Positions 35,763 to 45,395 of a stretch of 64,000 nucleotides of DNA are shown here, piece by piece (the first letter of the stretch is position 1; every line of letters starts with the position of its first letter). Under the pieces are notes generated by a model. It saw nothing but the letters and a program-made list of their open reading frames with translations, did not search any database and was not told where the DNA came from. Origin of the DNA: Marinobacter nanhaiticus D15-8W (GTDB lineage Bacteria > Pseudomonadota > Gammaproteobacteria > Pseudomonadales > Oleiphilaceae); the NCBI RefSeq assembly GCF_036511935.1, contig NZ_AP028878.1:3720001-3784000 (forward strand), given 5' to 3'. Both the position numbers and the translations under genes were made by a program.

Positions 35763-36563
35763 TCAGGGTCCGAACCGGCACCTTAATAGTTCGCCCCAAC
35801 CAAGCTGCTCGGCGACGATCCCGAACCCCGCTTCCGGTTTTGCCGTCAGGTTTAGGGGTTCGTCAGTCACCGGGTGGGAGAAACGCATACCAACGGAAGC
35901 AAGGAACAGCCGCGCCTCCCCGAAATGCTCGGCAAAAAAGCGATTGTGCCTGCCCCGTCCGTGGTTGGCGTCGCCGATGATGGGATGACTGATGTGCTTC
36001 ATGTGCCGACGCAACTGATGCCGGCGTCCAGTCACGGGAGCGAGTTCCATCAGCGCGTAGCGGCTGGTCGGGTAGCCTTCCACCGCGTAGGGGATCTCGG
36101 TGGTTCCCAGTCGCACGTACTCCGTCACCGCCTCCCGGGCGATCATCGTCTGCCCTTTCAGTCGCCGGTCATCCGGCTCCTCCCGCAGGGCATGGTCGAT
36201 ACGCCCCTGCTCCTGCGGCCAGCCGCGGACGATCGCGAGATAGGTCTTGCGCACCCGGTGGGCCATCATCTGCTCGCCCAGTACCTTTGCCACCTCCGGC
36301 TTGCGCGCGAACAGCAGCAGTCCGGAAGTGGGCCGGTCCAGGCGATGAACCGGGTAGACATGCCGGCCGCCATTCAGCGCGCGGGCATACTGTAGGGCGA
36401 ATTCCGTTTCGTGGCGGTCGATGGGACTCCGGTGAACCAGCAGGCCCGCCGGCTTGTGCACCGCCAGCAGGTCGTCGTCCTGATAGACCAGGGCCAGGGG
36501 ATTGTGGGGCTTGGGAACGGAAGACACGTGTGGGACCTGTCGATGGGAAACCTGGCAATCCAA
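35763..36563 (-). CDS. truC: tRNA pseudouridine(65) synthase TruC
   Basis: 266 residues of the RluA family. The catalytic motif HRLDRPTSGLLLFAR is complete, with the catalytic aspartate in HRLD, and YQDDDLLAVHKPAGLLVHRS at the start is typical of TruC, which converts uridine-65 of tRNA Ile/Asp to pseudouridine. The frame opens at a TTG (36563), but the family usually starts nearer to 'LVYQDDD'; a GTG at 36527 is an alternative. Divergent from the cNMP/CBS/DUF294 gene across a 128-bp region that carries a direct repeat. Confidence 0.9.
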   Translation of the reverse strand: MDCQVSHRQVPHVSSVPKPHNPLALVYQDDDLLAVHKPAGLLVHRSPIDRHETEFALQYARALNGGRHVYPVHRLDRPTSGLLLFARKPEVAKVLGEQMMAHRVRKTYLAIVRGWPQEQGRIDHALREEPDDRRLKGQTMIAREAVTEYVRLGTTEIPYAVEGYPTSRYALMELAPVTGRRHQLRRHMKHISHPIIGDANHGRGRHNRFFAEHFGEARLFLASVGMRFSHPVTDEPLNLTAKPEAGFGIVAEQLGWGELLRCRFGP

Positions 36564-36613
36564 TACGCGACTGGGCGAACAGGAAGCCTCCTGACGAAAA
36601 CGCCTTTTTAATT

Positions 36614-36651
36614 GATTACCGGAAACTTTTGAGTGATCACCGGAAATTTTG
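36614..36651. promoter_or_regulatory. Direct repeat, two copies 21 bp apart
   Basis: gattaccggaaac (from 36614) and gatcaccggaaat (from 36635) differ at two positions in 16 when extended through the tttt tail. The 21-bp start-to-start distance equals two helical turns, as for AraC-like or response-regulator half-sites. It lies 41 bases upstream of the cNMP/CBS/DUF294 start and 51 bases from truC, so it could control either or both. Confidence 0.6.
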
Positions 36652-36691
36652 CCAGAATAACGGCATACCGCAACTTGGGGACCAGGGACCG

Positions 36692-38596
36692 ATGGAAGTC
36701 GAGCAAATCGAGATCAGGGATCACGTCAAACGCTTCGCACCGTTTGACGACTTGCCCGAAGAAACCCTCAACCGGCTCGCCACCCAGGTGGAAGTCGCCT
36801 ATTACCGGGCCGGATCAACCATCCTCACCTTCGGCCAGCCAATCGGGGATCTGTATTTCATCCGCAGCGGCGCGGTGGAAGTCTACCGGCGTAACGGCGA
36901 ACTCTACAATCGTTTGAGCGAAGGCGACATCTTCGGTCAGATGGGACTGATGATGCACAAGAAAGTGCGCTTCCCAGCTACCGCGATCGAGGACACCCTG
37001 GTCTACCTGATCCCGGACGAAATTTTCCAGGAACTCTGGGAGAGCGACGAACATTTCGCCGATTTCGTCGAGATCGAAGATCGGTCGCGACTCCGCGCGG
37101 TCGTCGAGCGCCAGGAAAAATCCAACCCATTGATGACGTCGCGGGTGCGCAAACTGCTGTCCCGCGAGCCAGTGACTGCGTCGGCCTCGGCGACGATCCA
37201 GGAGGCCGCGCAACTGATGACCGAGGAAGGCGTCTCAGCGCTGGTGCTGACCCATCCCGGTGTGCGCATAGATCAGGACTGGAAACCCGGCGACAGCCCC
37301 ATCGTGGCAGGCATTATCACCGACCGTGATCTTCGCACCCGCGCCCTGGCAGCAGGCTTGCCACTGGATACCCCGGTTAGCGAGATCATGTCGCCGGATC
37401 TCGTCTACATCCAGGCGGATCTCTACGTGTTCGAGGCGATGCTGGCCATGCTGCGTCACAACGTTCATCATCTCCCGGTACTGGACCGTCATCGCCCCAT
37501 CGGCGTGCTGGCGCTGTCGGATATCGTCAAGTACGAATCCCAGAGTGGTCTCTATCTGGTCAGCAACATCCACCACCAGCAGGACGTGCGCGGCCTCAAG
37601 CGCTTGACCCGGGACGCGCGCGCCACCTTCGTGCGAATGGTCAACGAGGACGCCAATTCCCACATGATCGGCAGTGCCATGGCGGGCATCGGCCGGGCCT
37701 TCTCGCAGCGGCTGCTGGAGCTGGCCGAGGAGAAGCTGGGACCACCGCCCATTCCCTATTGCCTTATGGCCCTGGGTTCCATGGCCCGGGACGAGCAGTT
37801 GATCGTCACCGATCAGGACAACGCCCTGGTACTGGACGACAGCTTCGACCCGGATCAGCACGACGCCTACTTCAGGGAGCTGGCCAAGTTCGTCAGCGAC
37901 GGCCTGGCCGAGTGTGGCTACGCCTACTGCACCGGCGGCATTATGGCCACCAACGACCAGTGGCGGCAGCCCCTACGGGTGTGGAAAGACTACTTCACCG
38001 ACTGGATCGAGAACCCCAGCGCCAAGGCTCTGCTCAACAGTGCCATCTTCTTCGACCTGGACGGCATTGCCGGGCACACCGAGTTCACTGAACAGCTCAA
38101 GACGCTGGTGGCGGAAAAGGCGCAGAATAATCCCCGGTTCCTCGCCTACCTGGCCCACGCGGCGCTGAATCGCACGCCACCACTGGGCTTCTTCCGGGAT
38201 TTCGTCATGGAGAGCGACGGCATGCACCGCAACTCCATCAATCTCAAACGCCGGGGTACCGCGCCACTATCCGACCTGATCCGTGTCCACTCGTTGGCCT
38301 GCGGATCCCGCGCCCAGAATACCTTCAATCGTCTGCGTGCGATCAGCGAAACCCAACTGCTCGCCGATGGTGTGGCAGGCAATCTGAGGGACGCCCTGGA
38401 GTTCATCTCTATCGTGCGCATCCGTCACCAGTCCCAGGATATCGAGCAAGGGCGCGAACCGGACAACAACATCAATCCGGAGCACCTTTCTTCCTTCGAG
38501 CGGCGTAATTTGAAGGATGCCTTCCAGGTTATCAGCAACGCCCAGAAATTCCTTCGCCACCGGTACCACGCCAGTGGCGGCGGCAGGATTGGCTGA
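36692..38596 (+). CDS. cNMP-binding, CBS and DUF294 nucleotidyltransferase-like protein
   Basis: 634 residues from ATG 36692; the frame upstream is antisense to truC. Domains: a cyclic-nucleotide-binding domain (about 10-125, GDLYFIRSGAVEVYRRNGEL region), two CBS modules (about 150-280, EAAQLMTEEGVSAL and VFEAMLAMLRHNVHHLPV), then a DUF294 putative nucleotidyltransferase domain with MALGSMARDEQLIVTDQDNAL (core GSMARDE and DQDNA) and its C-terminal helical partner. Relatives are predicted signal-transduction proteins with unknown output. The exonuclease gene starts 13 bases downstream, an arrangement common in pseudomonads. Confidence 0.9.
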   Translation: MEVEQIEIRDHVKRFAPFDDLPEETLNRLATQVEVAYYRAGSTILTFGQPIGDLYFIRSGAVEVYRRNGELYNRLSEGDIFGQMGLMMHKKVRFPATAIEDTLVYLIPDEIFQELWESDEHFADFVEIEDRSRLRAVVERQEKSNPLMTSRVRKLLSREPVTASASATIQEAAQLMTEEGVSALVLTHPGVRIDQDWKPGDSPIVAGIITDRDLRTRALAAGLPLDTPVSEIMSPDLVYIQADLYVFEAMLAMLRHNVHHLPVLDRHRPIGVLALSDIVKYESQSGLYLVSNIHHQQDVRGLKRLTRDARATFVRMVNEDANSHMIGSAMAGIGRAFSQRLLELAEEKLGPPPIPYCLMALGSMARDEQLIVTDQDNALVLDDSFDPDQHDAYFRELAKFVSDGLAECGYAYCTGGIMATNDQWRQPLRVWKDYFTDWIENPSAKALLNSAIFFDLDGIAGHTEFTEQLKTLVAEKAQNNPRFLAYLAHAALNRTPPLGFFRDFVMESDGMHRNSINLKRRGTAPLSDLIRVHSLACGSRAQNTFNRLRAISETQLLADGVAGNLRDALEFISIVRIRHQSQDIEQGREPDNNINPEHLSSFERRNLKDAFQVISNAQKFLRHRYHASGGGRIG

Positions 38597-38609
38597 GCGG
38601 AGACAATCA

Positions 38610-39338
38610 ATGGTTCGACCCCCCATGGCCTCGCCACAAACTAATGCGTTGGATTGGCCGGCTCGTTTTGCAGAACTGGCCAGCAGCGCCAGACATCCCC
38701 AGTTGAAAGCCTACTACGAACAAGCCCTGCCCTCGGGAGAAACGCCCATGGCTGAAGTGCCGATGGTAGCCATGGACTTCGAGACGACAGGATTGGATTC
38801 GGGAACCCACTCGATCGTCAGCATCGGTTTGGTGCCCATGGACAGTCATCGCATCTACTGCCGACAGGCAAAGCACTGGGTTGTCCGCCCGGTGCTACCG
38901 CTGCACCGGGAATCGGTAACCTTTCACGGGATAACCCATTCGGAGATCCGCCAGGCGCCGGACCTCAACGATATCATCGGCGAACTGCTGGAGGCCCTCG
39001 CCGGTCGGATTGTGGTGGTCCATTACCGGACTATCGAGCGGGAATTCCTCGACGCCGCCTTTCGCTGGCGCCTGGAGGAAGGTATCGAGTTCCCGACCAT
39101 CGATACCATGGAACTCGAAGCACGCTGGCATCGCCAGAAACGCCCGGGATTCTGGGATCGCGTGCGCGGCCGCAAACCGGAATCGATCCGGCTGGCCGAC
39201 AGCCGTACCCGCTACGGCCTGCCCTACTACGCCCCGCACCATGCCCTGACCGATGCCCTGGCCACAGCAGAACTGCTTCAGGCGCAACTCCAGCACCGGT
39301 TCCAGCCGGATACGCCCTTGCGGGAGCTGTGGCGCTGA
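38610..39338 (+). CDS. DnaQ-like 3'-5' exonuclease (DEDDh)
   Basis: 242 residues from ATG 38610 (GGAG upstream; the frame extends further but overlaps the preceding gene). DEDDh motifs are visible: MVAMDFETTGLD (Asp/Glu), a central VVVHYRTIEREFL (Asp equivalent not obvious here, position held by the Y/R segment), and HHALTDALATAELL (His, Asp). The replaced residue at the middle motif (HYR where HN..FD is usual) makes substrate and activity uncertain. In operon with the cNMP/CBS/DUF294 gene, so a nucleotide-signalling or DNA-repair role is plausible. Confidence 0.85.
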   Translation: MVRPPMASPQTNALDWPARFAELASSARHPQLKAYYEQALPSGETPMAEVPMVAMDFETTGLDSGTHSIVSIGLVPMDSHRIYCRQAKHWVVRPVLPLHRESVTFHGITHSEIRQAPDLNDIIGELLEALAGRIVVVHYRTIEREFLDAAFRWRLEEGIEFPTIDTMELEARWHRQKRPGFWDRVRGRKPESIRLADSRTRYGLPYYAPHHALTDALATAELLQAQLQHRFQPDTPLRELWR

Positions 39339-39354
39339 AGCACCGTTAACGCTT

Positions 39355-39801
39355 CTAATCGATAAACCGGTCCCGTTGCTCCGGCTTTGGCATCGGGCAA
39401 TGATCGTAGCGGCCAAACCATTGGTAACGGTGACGGCCAATAAAGTCGTACACCCCGTCGCGGAGTTTAAGAGGCAGCCAGCGGATGAGTGCGAGCCAGC
39501 GCCAGGGACGCGGTAACCGGGCGAGGATCCGGACCATGGCCGCACTACGCAGGTATGCCTGCCCACCGTCGATCAGGACCACACTATCCATGGCATCCGG
39601 CGATAAGCCATGATGCTCGCATAGCTGACGCCCCTGGTCCGATTGCAGCCGGCCGAGGCGGAAATGCCGTTGGTGGTCGTACTCCAGCACGAAGCGACTC
39701 CAGAAATTGCAGAACGCGCAGGTGCCATCGAACAGGATGACGGGCGCCTGTTTCGGGGATTGGCGGGTGCTGGTCTGGCTGGCGTTATCCATCGCTCTCA
39801 A
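39355..39801 (-). CDS. DCC-family thiol-disulfide oxidoreductase-like protein (DUF393)
   Basis: 148 residues; a second in-frame ATG at 39792 gives a slightly shorter product. The family motif FDGTCAFCNFWSRFV carries the DGxCxxC pair, and the C-terminal RWLPLKLRDGVYDFIGRHRY segment with a nearby CPMP is typical. These small proteins are predicted redox proteins with unproven substrate, sometimes linked to electron transport. It is convergent with the exonuclease gene (16 bases between) and divergent from the hydrolase gene. Confidence 0.88.
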   Translation of the reverse strand: MRAMDNASQTSTRQSPKQAPVILFDGTCAFCNFWSRFVLEYDHQRHFRLGRLQSDQGRQLCEHHGLSPDAMDSVVLIDGGQAYLRSAAMVRILARLPRPWRWLALIRWLPLKLRDGVYDFIGRHRYQWFGRYDHCPMPKPEQRDRFID

Positions 39802-39942
39802 CTATTCCCTATCCTCAGGACCTACTGTGAAGGTGGCCCTGCCAATCAACCGTACGGCCTGTGTGGCCATGCCCAAGGCTGCTCGACATGGCTAAGGTGG
39901 ATCTTTCGGCGTTCGATCCCCTGCGCAGTCGAGGAGCTTTCC

Positions 39943-40911
39943 ATGCCTACACAGCAACATATCCAGAGCCACGGCGTCCAACTTAACGTGAGTACTCGCG
40001 GTAATCCGGCAAACAGCGCCATCGTACTCGTGCACGGCTACCCGGATAACCAACAGGTATGGAAAGCCGTTGCCGAGCGTTTGGCTGGGGACTGGTTCGT
40101 GGTCACCTACGACGTGCGCGGCGCCGGGCTCTCTGATCGCCCGGTGCACTCCCGGGACTATCGAATGTCGCTGCTGGCCACTGACCTCGAAGCCGTCGTC
40201 AACGCAGTACTCCCGGATCGCACATTCCATCTTGTCGGGCACGACTGGGGCTCGATCCAGAGCTGGGAATCGGTCACTGGCGGTCCAATACAATCGCGAA
40301 TCCTGTCCTACACCACGATTTCCGGCCCGTGTCTGGATCATATAGGCCATTGGCTGCGTACACGTCTGCGGCATCCCAGCCCGCGCCACTTCCGTCAGCT
40401 TGCCGGTCAGTTGGCCAGCTCCTGGTACATTGGCGCCTTCCACTTGCCCTGGCTGGCGCCGATGCTGTGGAATCGACTCCTCGGGGCACGCTGGAGTGGT
40501 TATCTCAAATCCAGCGAGGGCATCGCCAATGTCGAGGCCAATCCCTACCAGGGCCAGGACGGTCGCGACGGCATTCGCCTCTATCGCGCGAATATATTCC
40601 AGCACCTGCTATTCCCGCGAGTCCGCTATGCCCGCTGCCCGGTCCAGCTGATCGTGCCCACGGACGACCGTTATGTGGGTAGCCAGTTGTTCGAAGGATT
40701 GGAAGACTGGGTGCCCGCCCTCTACCAGCGTGAAATTCAGCGCGGGCACTGGTTGCCACTGAGCCAACCGGGCGTGGTCGCCGACTATATTGGCGAATTC
40801 GCCCGTCATATGGAATCCAGTCAGACCTGCGAACGCCTCGCCGCTTGCCGCCTCAGTCCCGGCCGTAGCGCTGCCGATCAGCCAAGAGGCCGCGCCAAAA
40901 AGTTCGCATAG
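39943..40911 (+). CDS. Alpha/beta hydrolase, epoxide-hydrolase-like
   Basis: 322 residues from ATG 39943, supported by GAGGAG; the open frame begins earlier but antisense to DUF393. HGYPDNQQVW supplies the oxyanion HGxP, and the nucleophile is aspartate, D101 in VGHDWGS, which places it with epoxide hydrolases/haloalkane dehalogenases, not serine esterases. The sequence resembles the N-terminal half of EphD-type bifunctional enzymes, which add a short-chain dehydrogenase domain; that half is absent, and a basic, low-complexity tail (PRGRAKKFA) takes its place. Substrate unknown. Confidence 0.85.
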   Translation: MPTQQHIQSHGVQLNVSTRGNPANSAIVLVHGYPDNQQVWKAVAERLAGDWFVVTYDVRGAGLSDRPVHSRDYRMSLLATDLEAVVNAVLPDRTFHLVGHDWGSIQSWESVTGGPIQSRILSYTTISGPCLDHIGHWLRTRLRHPSPRHFRQLAGQLASSWYIGAFHLPWLAPMLWNRLLGARWSGYLKSSEGIANVEANPYQGQDGRDGIRLYRANIFQHLLFPRVRYARCPVQLIVPTDDRYVGSQLFEGLEDWVPALYQREIQRGHWLPLSQPGVVADYIGEFARHMESSQTCERLAACRLSPGRSAADQPRGRAKKFA

Positions 40912-41036
40912 GCAACCGGTTCTTGTGCGAACAAAATCGATACATTGTCATAAATCTGTAACCTGGTTTTCATATTATCCTGCCTCGTAGTAGGTGCCCT
41001 CCCTGGGTACCCCTTGACACGTTGTGAGGATAGTCG

Positions 41037-42662
41037 ATGCAGTGGTATACCCGGAGCATTCTTAATCGGGTGCTAACGATCATTATTGGGGTGAATCTGG
41101 TAGTTGCCGCCGTCGCCGGCACCTACTTCAACTACTCCCTCCAGGTCAAGGAAGACTATGCCCGCCTCAGCACTGAGGACCTGGGCCAGGCAATGGAAGC
41201 GCAAGATATCCTGAGTGCCTTCAAGACGCAGGTTCAGGAATGGAAGAATGTCCTTCTGCGCGGTACCGATAACGAAGACCGCAACAAGTATTGGGCGCGT
41301 TTCCAACAGCAGGAAAAGACGATCCAGCAATCCCTGGATGCGTTGATCCCCCGTATCGAAGAGCCGGAAGCCAAAGCCCTGCTCGAACGCTTCCGTAACT
41401 CCCATCGCCAGATGGGCGAGGCCTATCGCGAAGGCTTCGAATCCTTCGTCGATGCTGGACTCGATCACCAGGCCGGAGACGAGGCTGTGCGGGGAATCGA
41501 CCGCGAACCAAGTGAGCTGATCGAGCAGGCCGCGGCCCAAATCCGCGCCGACGCATGGCAGCAACTTGACACCTTGAACAGCGAAGTCACCAGCAAGGCG
41601 ACATCGTTAGGTACTATATTGATGCTGATAATCCTGGCAGGAACCATCGCCTGCGTGGTTGTGCTGATCAAATCCGTGATAAGGCCGACCCAGTCCCTGA
41701 TCCAGAATATCCAGCAATTAGGCGACGGCGACGCAAGCGAAGCGGTGACCCTCAGGCGCCAGGACGAACTTGGCCGCCTGGCCGACGCTGCACGCAAGCT
41801 TCACCAGTTCCTTGTGACCACCAGCGAACAGCTTTCGGACAATGCAAACCAGCTCGATGCCACCCGGATCACCATCCGCGACAACGCGGATCAGGTCTCC
41901 AATCGCGCCGACGATGCACACCAGCGTATCGACCAGATCGCCACGGCCATGAACGAGATGTCTGCAACGGCGCAGGATGTGGCACGTCACGCGGCGACCG
42001 TGGCTAGCGAAGTGCAGGAAACCTCAAGGCAGACGAATACAGCAGACGGACAAATTCAGTCCGCCGTCGACAGCATGGAGCGGCTGGTTTCGCAGATTCG
42101 CAGTTCGAGCGAAACAGTCTCGCGCCTCGCCGGAGACAGCCAGAAGGTTAGCAAGGTGATGGAAGTCATCCGCGAGATCGCCGACCAGACCAACCTGCTG
42201 GCCCTGAACGCCGCCATCGAAGCGGCACGCGCCGGTGAAGCGGGACGCGGATTCGCTGTAGTGGCCGATGAAGTACGCAACCTCGCCTCCAAGACACAGG
42301 AAGCCACCGTCGATATCGACCGGATCATCGAGACGATCCGAAGTGGCTCGCAGGATGCGGTGGAATTCATGAAGGCCAGCGAGATCGTCGGTCAGGAGAG
42401 CAGTGAAGCGGTAAGTACGGTACGCCACAGCCTGGGCGACATCCAGGCGCGTATGTCGCAGGTCAACGATGCGACTACCCAGGTAGCAACCGCAGCCGAA
42501 GAGCAGACCAGTGTCTGCGAGGATATCAACCGCAATGTCTCAGGCGTGGCGGATATCTCTGAAGCTATGAGCCGGGCGGCGCAGGAGAACCTTGCCACCG
42601 TTCCCAAACTGGAAGCCATGGCGAAGGAAGCCAACCGGCTGGCTGGCCGGATTCGGACCTGA
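41037..42662 (+). CDS. Methyl-accepting chemotaxis protein
   Basis: 541 residues. Membrane helix 1 (about 9-30), a four-helix-bundle-type periplasmic sensor (about 31-185; [33 protein letters not shown] suggests a helical bimodular-like or 4HB domain), membrane helix 2 ([20 protein letters not shown]), HAMP, then a cytoplasmic signalling domain with the conserved hairpin [20 protein letters not shown] (core). The C-terminus (LAGRIRT) has no CheR/CheB-binding pentapeptide. It senses an unknown ligand and controls CheA/flagellar rotation. A strong hairpin follows. No other chemotaxis gene is nearby. Confidence 0.95.
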   Translation: MQWYTRSILNRVLTIIIGVNLVVAAVAGTYFNYSLQVKEDYARLSTEDLGQAMEAQDILSAFKTQVQEWKNVLLRGTDNEDRNKYWARFQQQEKTIQQSLDALIPRIEEPEAKALLERFRNSHRQMGEAYREGFESFVDAGLDHQAGDEAVRGIDREPSELIEQAAAQIRADAWQQLDTLNSEVTSKATSLGTILMLIILAGTIACVVVLIKSVIRPTQSLIQNIQQLGDGDASEAVTLRRQDELGRLADAARKLHQFLVTTSEQLSDNANQLDATRITIRDNADQVSNRADDAHQRIDQIATAMNEMSATAQDVARHAATVASEVQETSRQTNTADGQIQSAVDSMERLVSQIRSSSETVSRLAGDSQKVSKVMEVIREIADQTNLLALNAAIEAARAGEAGRGFAVVADEVRNLASKTQEATVDIDRIIETIRSGSQDAVEFMKASEIVGQESSEAVSTVRHSLGDIQARMSQVNDATTQVATAAEEQTSVCEDINRNVSGVADISEAMSRAAQENLATVPKLEAMAKEANRLAGRIRT

Positions 42663-42672
42663 GCCAGAACAT

Positions 42673-42701
42673 CCAGGGCGTTGCGCGGCGCATCGCCCTG
42701 G
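42673..42701 (+). terminator. Hairpin terminator after chemoreceptor gene
   Basis: Outer stem ccagggcg / cgccctgg (8 bp) with an inner 5-bp stem tgcgc / gcgca, one T-T mismatch and a single-base loop; it begins 11 bases past the stop. A T-rich stretch (ttgttgattctta) follows, fitting an intrinsic terminator. Confidence 0.75.
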
Positions 42702-42741
42702 GTGCCATTGTTGATTCTTAGGCGAACCAGAACGTTTCCCT

Positions 42742-42894
42742 TCAGCCGATAAGGGCACTTCCGGCGGATAACAAGCCTGCGAGTACAGCGATCCCCAACG
42801 CAATTCCCGCCAGCTTCAACCCCTCCATGATCTCCATATCCCGAGGTTCCGCCTCGTCCATCATTACCAGAGCTGTGTGCGACTGGAGCTTCAT
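42742..42894 (-). CDS. Small membrane protein, 50 residues
   Basis: Candidate short gene from ATG 42894, which is preceded by GAGAGGGGGGATAGGG. The product starts MKLQSHTALVMMDEAEPRD and ends in one membrane helix (LAGIALGIAVLAGLLSAGSAL). The frame extends upstream to 42990 without a better start. It lies antisense to nothing, in the gap before the TonB receptor. Similar short tail-like membrane proteins occur in related genomes, but I do not recognise a family; it could be non-coding. Confidence 0.4.
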   Translation of the reverse strand: MKLQSHTALVMMDEAEPRDMEIMEGLKLAGIALGIAVLAGLLSAGSALIG

Positions 42895-42984
42895 CCCTAT
42901 CCCCCCCTCTCGACGTTGAATGGGTCGATGCCGGCGTGCCTGACGCACAGCCATTAATCGATCACATAGCCATACACTATATGC

Positions 42985-43137
42985 GAACAATTCTTATTTA
43001 CAAGTAGAAATCCAAAGCCAGAGTTATTGATAATCACTATCTCCTTGATTACCATGCCCCACCCGTCGCATTTCGGATAACACCTACAACAACAGCGCAC
43101 GGTTTTCCCAATTTTGTGATGCCACGAGGAGTTACAG
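42985..43137 (+). promoter_or_regulatory. Fur-box promoter of the TonB-dependent receptor
   Basis: gttattgataatcactatc at 43024-43042 matches the 19-bp Fur consensus at 16 positions. It lies in an AT-rich leader about 96 bases before the receptor start, and a weaker match (gaacaattcttatttac, 42983-42999) sits upstream. Iron-replete Fur binding here should repress the receptor gene. Confidence 0.75.
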
Positions 43138-45378
43138 ATGAATTTCGGTTCCCGTCATCCGCTGTCCAGGGGTATTAAGGCCGTCCTGGGCCTATCGCTC
43201 ATGAGCACGCTTCCGCCGGTCGAAGCGATGGAGTCAGGTGCAGCAAAACTGGATGAACTGGTAGTCGTCGGCACCCGTACCCCCACCCAAATCAGTGAGG
43301 TGCCGGGTACCGTATGGGTCGTCGAGCAGGAACAGCTTGTCGAACAGGTGCAGGCCGGCAAGACCCTGAAGCAGGCCCTGGGGCAGCTCATCCCCGGCCT
43401 CGACGTCGGGCCGCAGGGGCGCACCAACTACGGCCAGAATATGCGTGGTCGCAGTGTGCTGGTAATGATCGACGGTGTTTCCCTGAATTCGTCGCGCTCG
43501 GTCAGCCGCCAGTTCGACAGCATCGATCCGTTCAATATCGAGCGTATCGAAGTGCTCTCCGGCGCCACCTCCCTTTATGGCGGTGGCAGCACCGGTGGCA
43601 TCATCAACATCATCACCAGGAAGGGCGAAAGCGGTGGTCCGCACTTTACGTCACAGGTGGGGGCAACCAGTGGCTTCAACGACAGCGACGACCTGGACAC
43701 GCGGGTGGCGCAGTCTGTCAGCGGCGGCACCGACCGCATCCAGGGTCGGCTGGGCGTGGCGCTCGAAAAGAAGGGTGGCCAGTTCGATGCGGACGGCGAC
43801 CAGATCAAACCAGATATCACCCAGACCGACCTGCAATACAACCGGTCGGTGGATGTCACCGGGAATCTCGGCATCGAACTGACTTCCGACCAGCGCCTGG
43901 ACATTACGGCTCAGTATTACGACTCACGGTACGATGGCGATCGGGGGCTGTACCTGGGTGAGGATTTCGATGCGGTGACCGGCGTCGATCGCAATGCCTT
44001 TGCCATTCGCGACGGTGTGGATTTCGACCAGGAGCCCGCTACCGAGCGCTACCAGGTCAACCTGAACTACCAGGCCTTCGATGTACTGGGGCACACCTTC
44101 TACGCGCAGGCCTATACCCGTAGCGAAGAATTCAGCTTCCATCCGTTCCCGTACGTGAAGCTCAATGACAGCGGCGCGATCCGGACCGGCTCCTACTACT
44201 CCGCTTCCAAACAGAATACCGATCTCAGCGGTATGAAGCTGCTGCTGGAGCGCGAGCAGGACACATGGCGGTTCAGCTACGGTGCCGACTATTCTCATGA
44301 GACCTTCGACGCCACGCAAATGCTGTTCGACTTCGACACCGCTGCGGAAACCGGTGGTCTGGTGGCGCAGGAAGCCGACAGGGTTGGACGTTATCCAGGC
44401 ATCACCATCGATACCTTCGCACCTTACTTCCAGGCGGAGAAAGAACTGACGGCCAATTGGCGGATAAGCGGTGGCGTACGCTACGAGCGCACCTGGGTCG
44501 AAGTCGATGACTTCGTCGACAGCGACTATCAGGTAATGGCTTCTCAGGGCCTTATCGGCAGCGCCGAGGCGGTGCCGGGCGGCAAGAACGACTACGAAGA
44601 GGCCCTGTTCAACCTGGGAACCGTCTACGACCTTGGGGGCGGCCAGCAGGTCTGGGCCAACTACAGCCAAGGCTTCGAACTGCCGGACCCGGCGAAATTC
44701 TACGGCCAGGGCAAATACGCTATGACAGGAGGAGAAGCGGTGTTGGTCGATAGCGTTAACGTCGAGGACTCGCCGCTCCAGGCCATCAAGACGGATCAGG
44801 TGGAGCTGGGCTGGCGCAATTCCAGCGAGGCCTGGGATGCCCAGGTGGCACTCTACTACGCCTGGTCGGACAAGGCGCTAAGCTATGACCGTGACACCCT
44901 CTCCGTTCAGGTAAACGAACAGAAAACCCGTGACTACGGCGTCGAGGCCAGCGCAGTCTACCGGTTTGCCGAGTACTGGGAGGTGGGCGGTACCACCCAT
45001 CTGACACGATCCCAACAGAAGGTGGACGGCGACTGGCAAGACCGAGCAGTGACCGCCGCCAGCCTCTCCAAGGTGACCGGGCATGTCGGCTGGCAGGACC
45101 GACTCAACCAGGCGCGCCTGCAAGGCACACGCGTGATCCCCCTGGATGACGATGCCGGCCAGCAGATCGACGGCTACACCCTGTTCGATCTCACTGGAAC
45201 GCGCGAATTGCCCTTCGGCCGCCTGTCACTCGGTATCAGCAATCTGCTGGACGAAGACTACTCCACCATCTGGGGCCAGCGCTCGGTGATCTTCTATTCC
45301 TCCTACGGGCCGGAAGAAATGTTCGATTACAAGGGTCGTGGACGGACCTACACGCTGACCTATACGGCAGACTATTGA
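43138..45378 (+). CDS. TonB-dependent siderophore receptor
   Basis: 746 residues. Signal region (about 1-30) then a TonB box DELVVVGTRTP, plug domain (about 45-165; MRGRSVLVMIDGVSLNSSRS and SLYGGGSTGGIINIITRKG core pieces) and a 22-strand-type outer-membrane barrel ending TYTLTYTADY with C-terminal aromatic residue. The plug spacing resembles IutA/aerobactin- and hydroxamate-type receptors, but the ligand is not certain. A good Fur box lies upstream. No siderophore synthesis or ABC genes are in the window, so it may import exogenous siderophores. Confidence 0.92.
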   Translation: MNFGSRHPLSRGIKAVLGLSLMSTLPPVEAMESGAAKLDELVVVGTRTPTQISEVPGTVWVVEQEQLVEQVQAGKTLKQALGQLIPGLDVGPQGRTNYGQNMRGRSVLVMIDGVSLNSSRSVSRQFDSIDPFNIERIEVLSGATSLYGGGSTGGIINIITRKGESGGPHFTSQVGATSGFNDSDDLDTRVAQSVSGGTDRIQGRLGVALEKKGGQFDADGDQIKPDITQTDLQYNRSVDVTGNLGIELTSDQRLDITAQYYDSRYDGDRGLYLGEDFDAVTGVDRNAFAIRDGVDFDQEPATERYQVNLNYQAFDVLGHTFYAQAYTRSEEFSFHPFPYVKLNDSGAIRTGSYYSASKQNTDLSGMKLLLEREQDTWRFSYGADYSHETFDATQMLFDFDTAAETGGLVAQEADRVGRYPGITIDTFAPYFQAEKELTANWRISGGVRYERTWVEVDDFVDSDYQVMASQGLIGSAEAVPGGKNDYEEALFNLGTVYDLGGGQQVWANYSQGFELPDPAKFYGQGKYAMTGGEAVLVDSVNVEDSPLQAIKTDQVELGWRNSSEAWDAQVALYYAWSDKALSYDRDTLSVQVNEQKTRDYGVEASAVYRFAEYWEVGGTTHLTRSQQKVDGDWQDRAVTAASLSKVTGHVGWQDRLNQARLQGTRVIPLDDDAGQQIDGYTLFDLTGTRELPFGRLSLGISNLLDEDYSTIWGQRSVIFYSSYGPEEMFDYKGRGRTYTLTYTADY

Positions 45379-45395
45379 TCCCATACCACGGTGGA

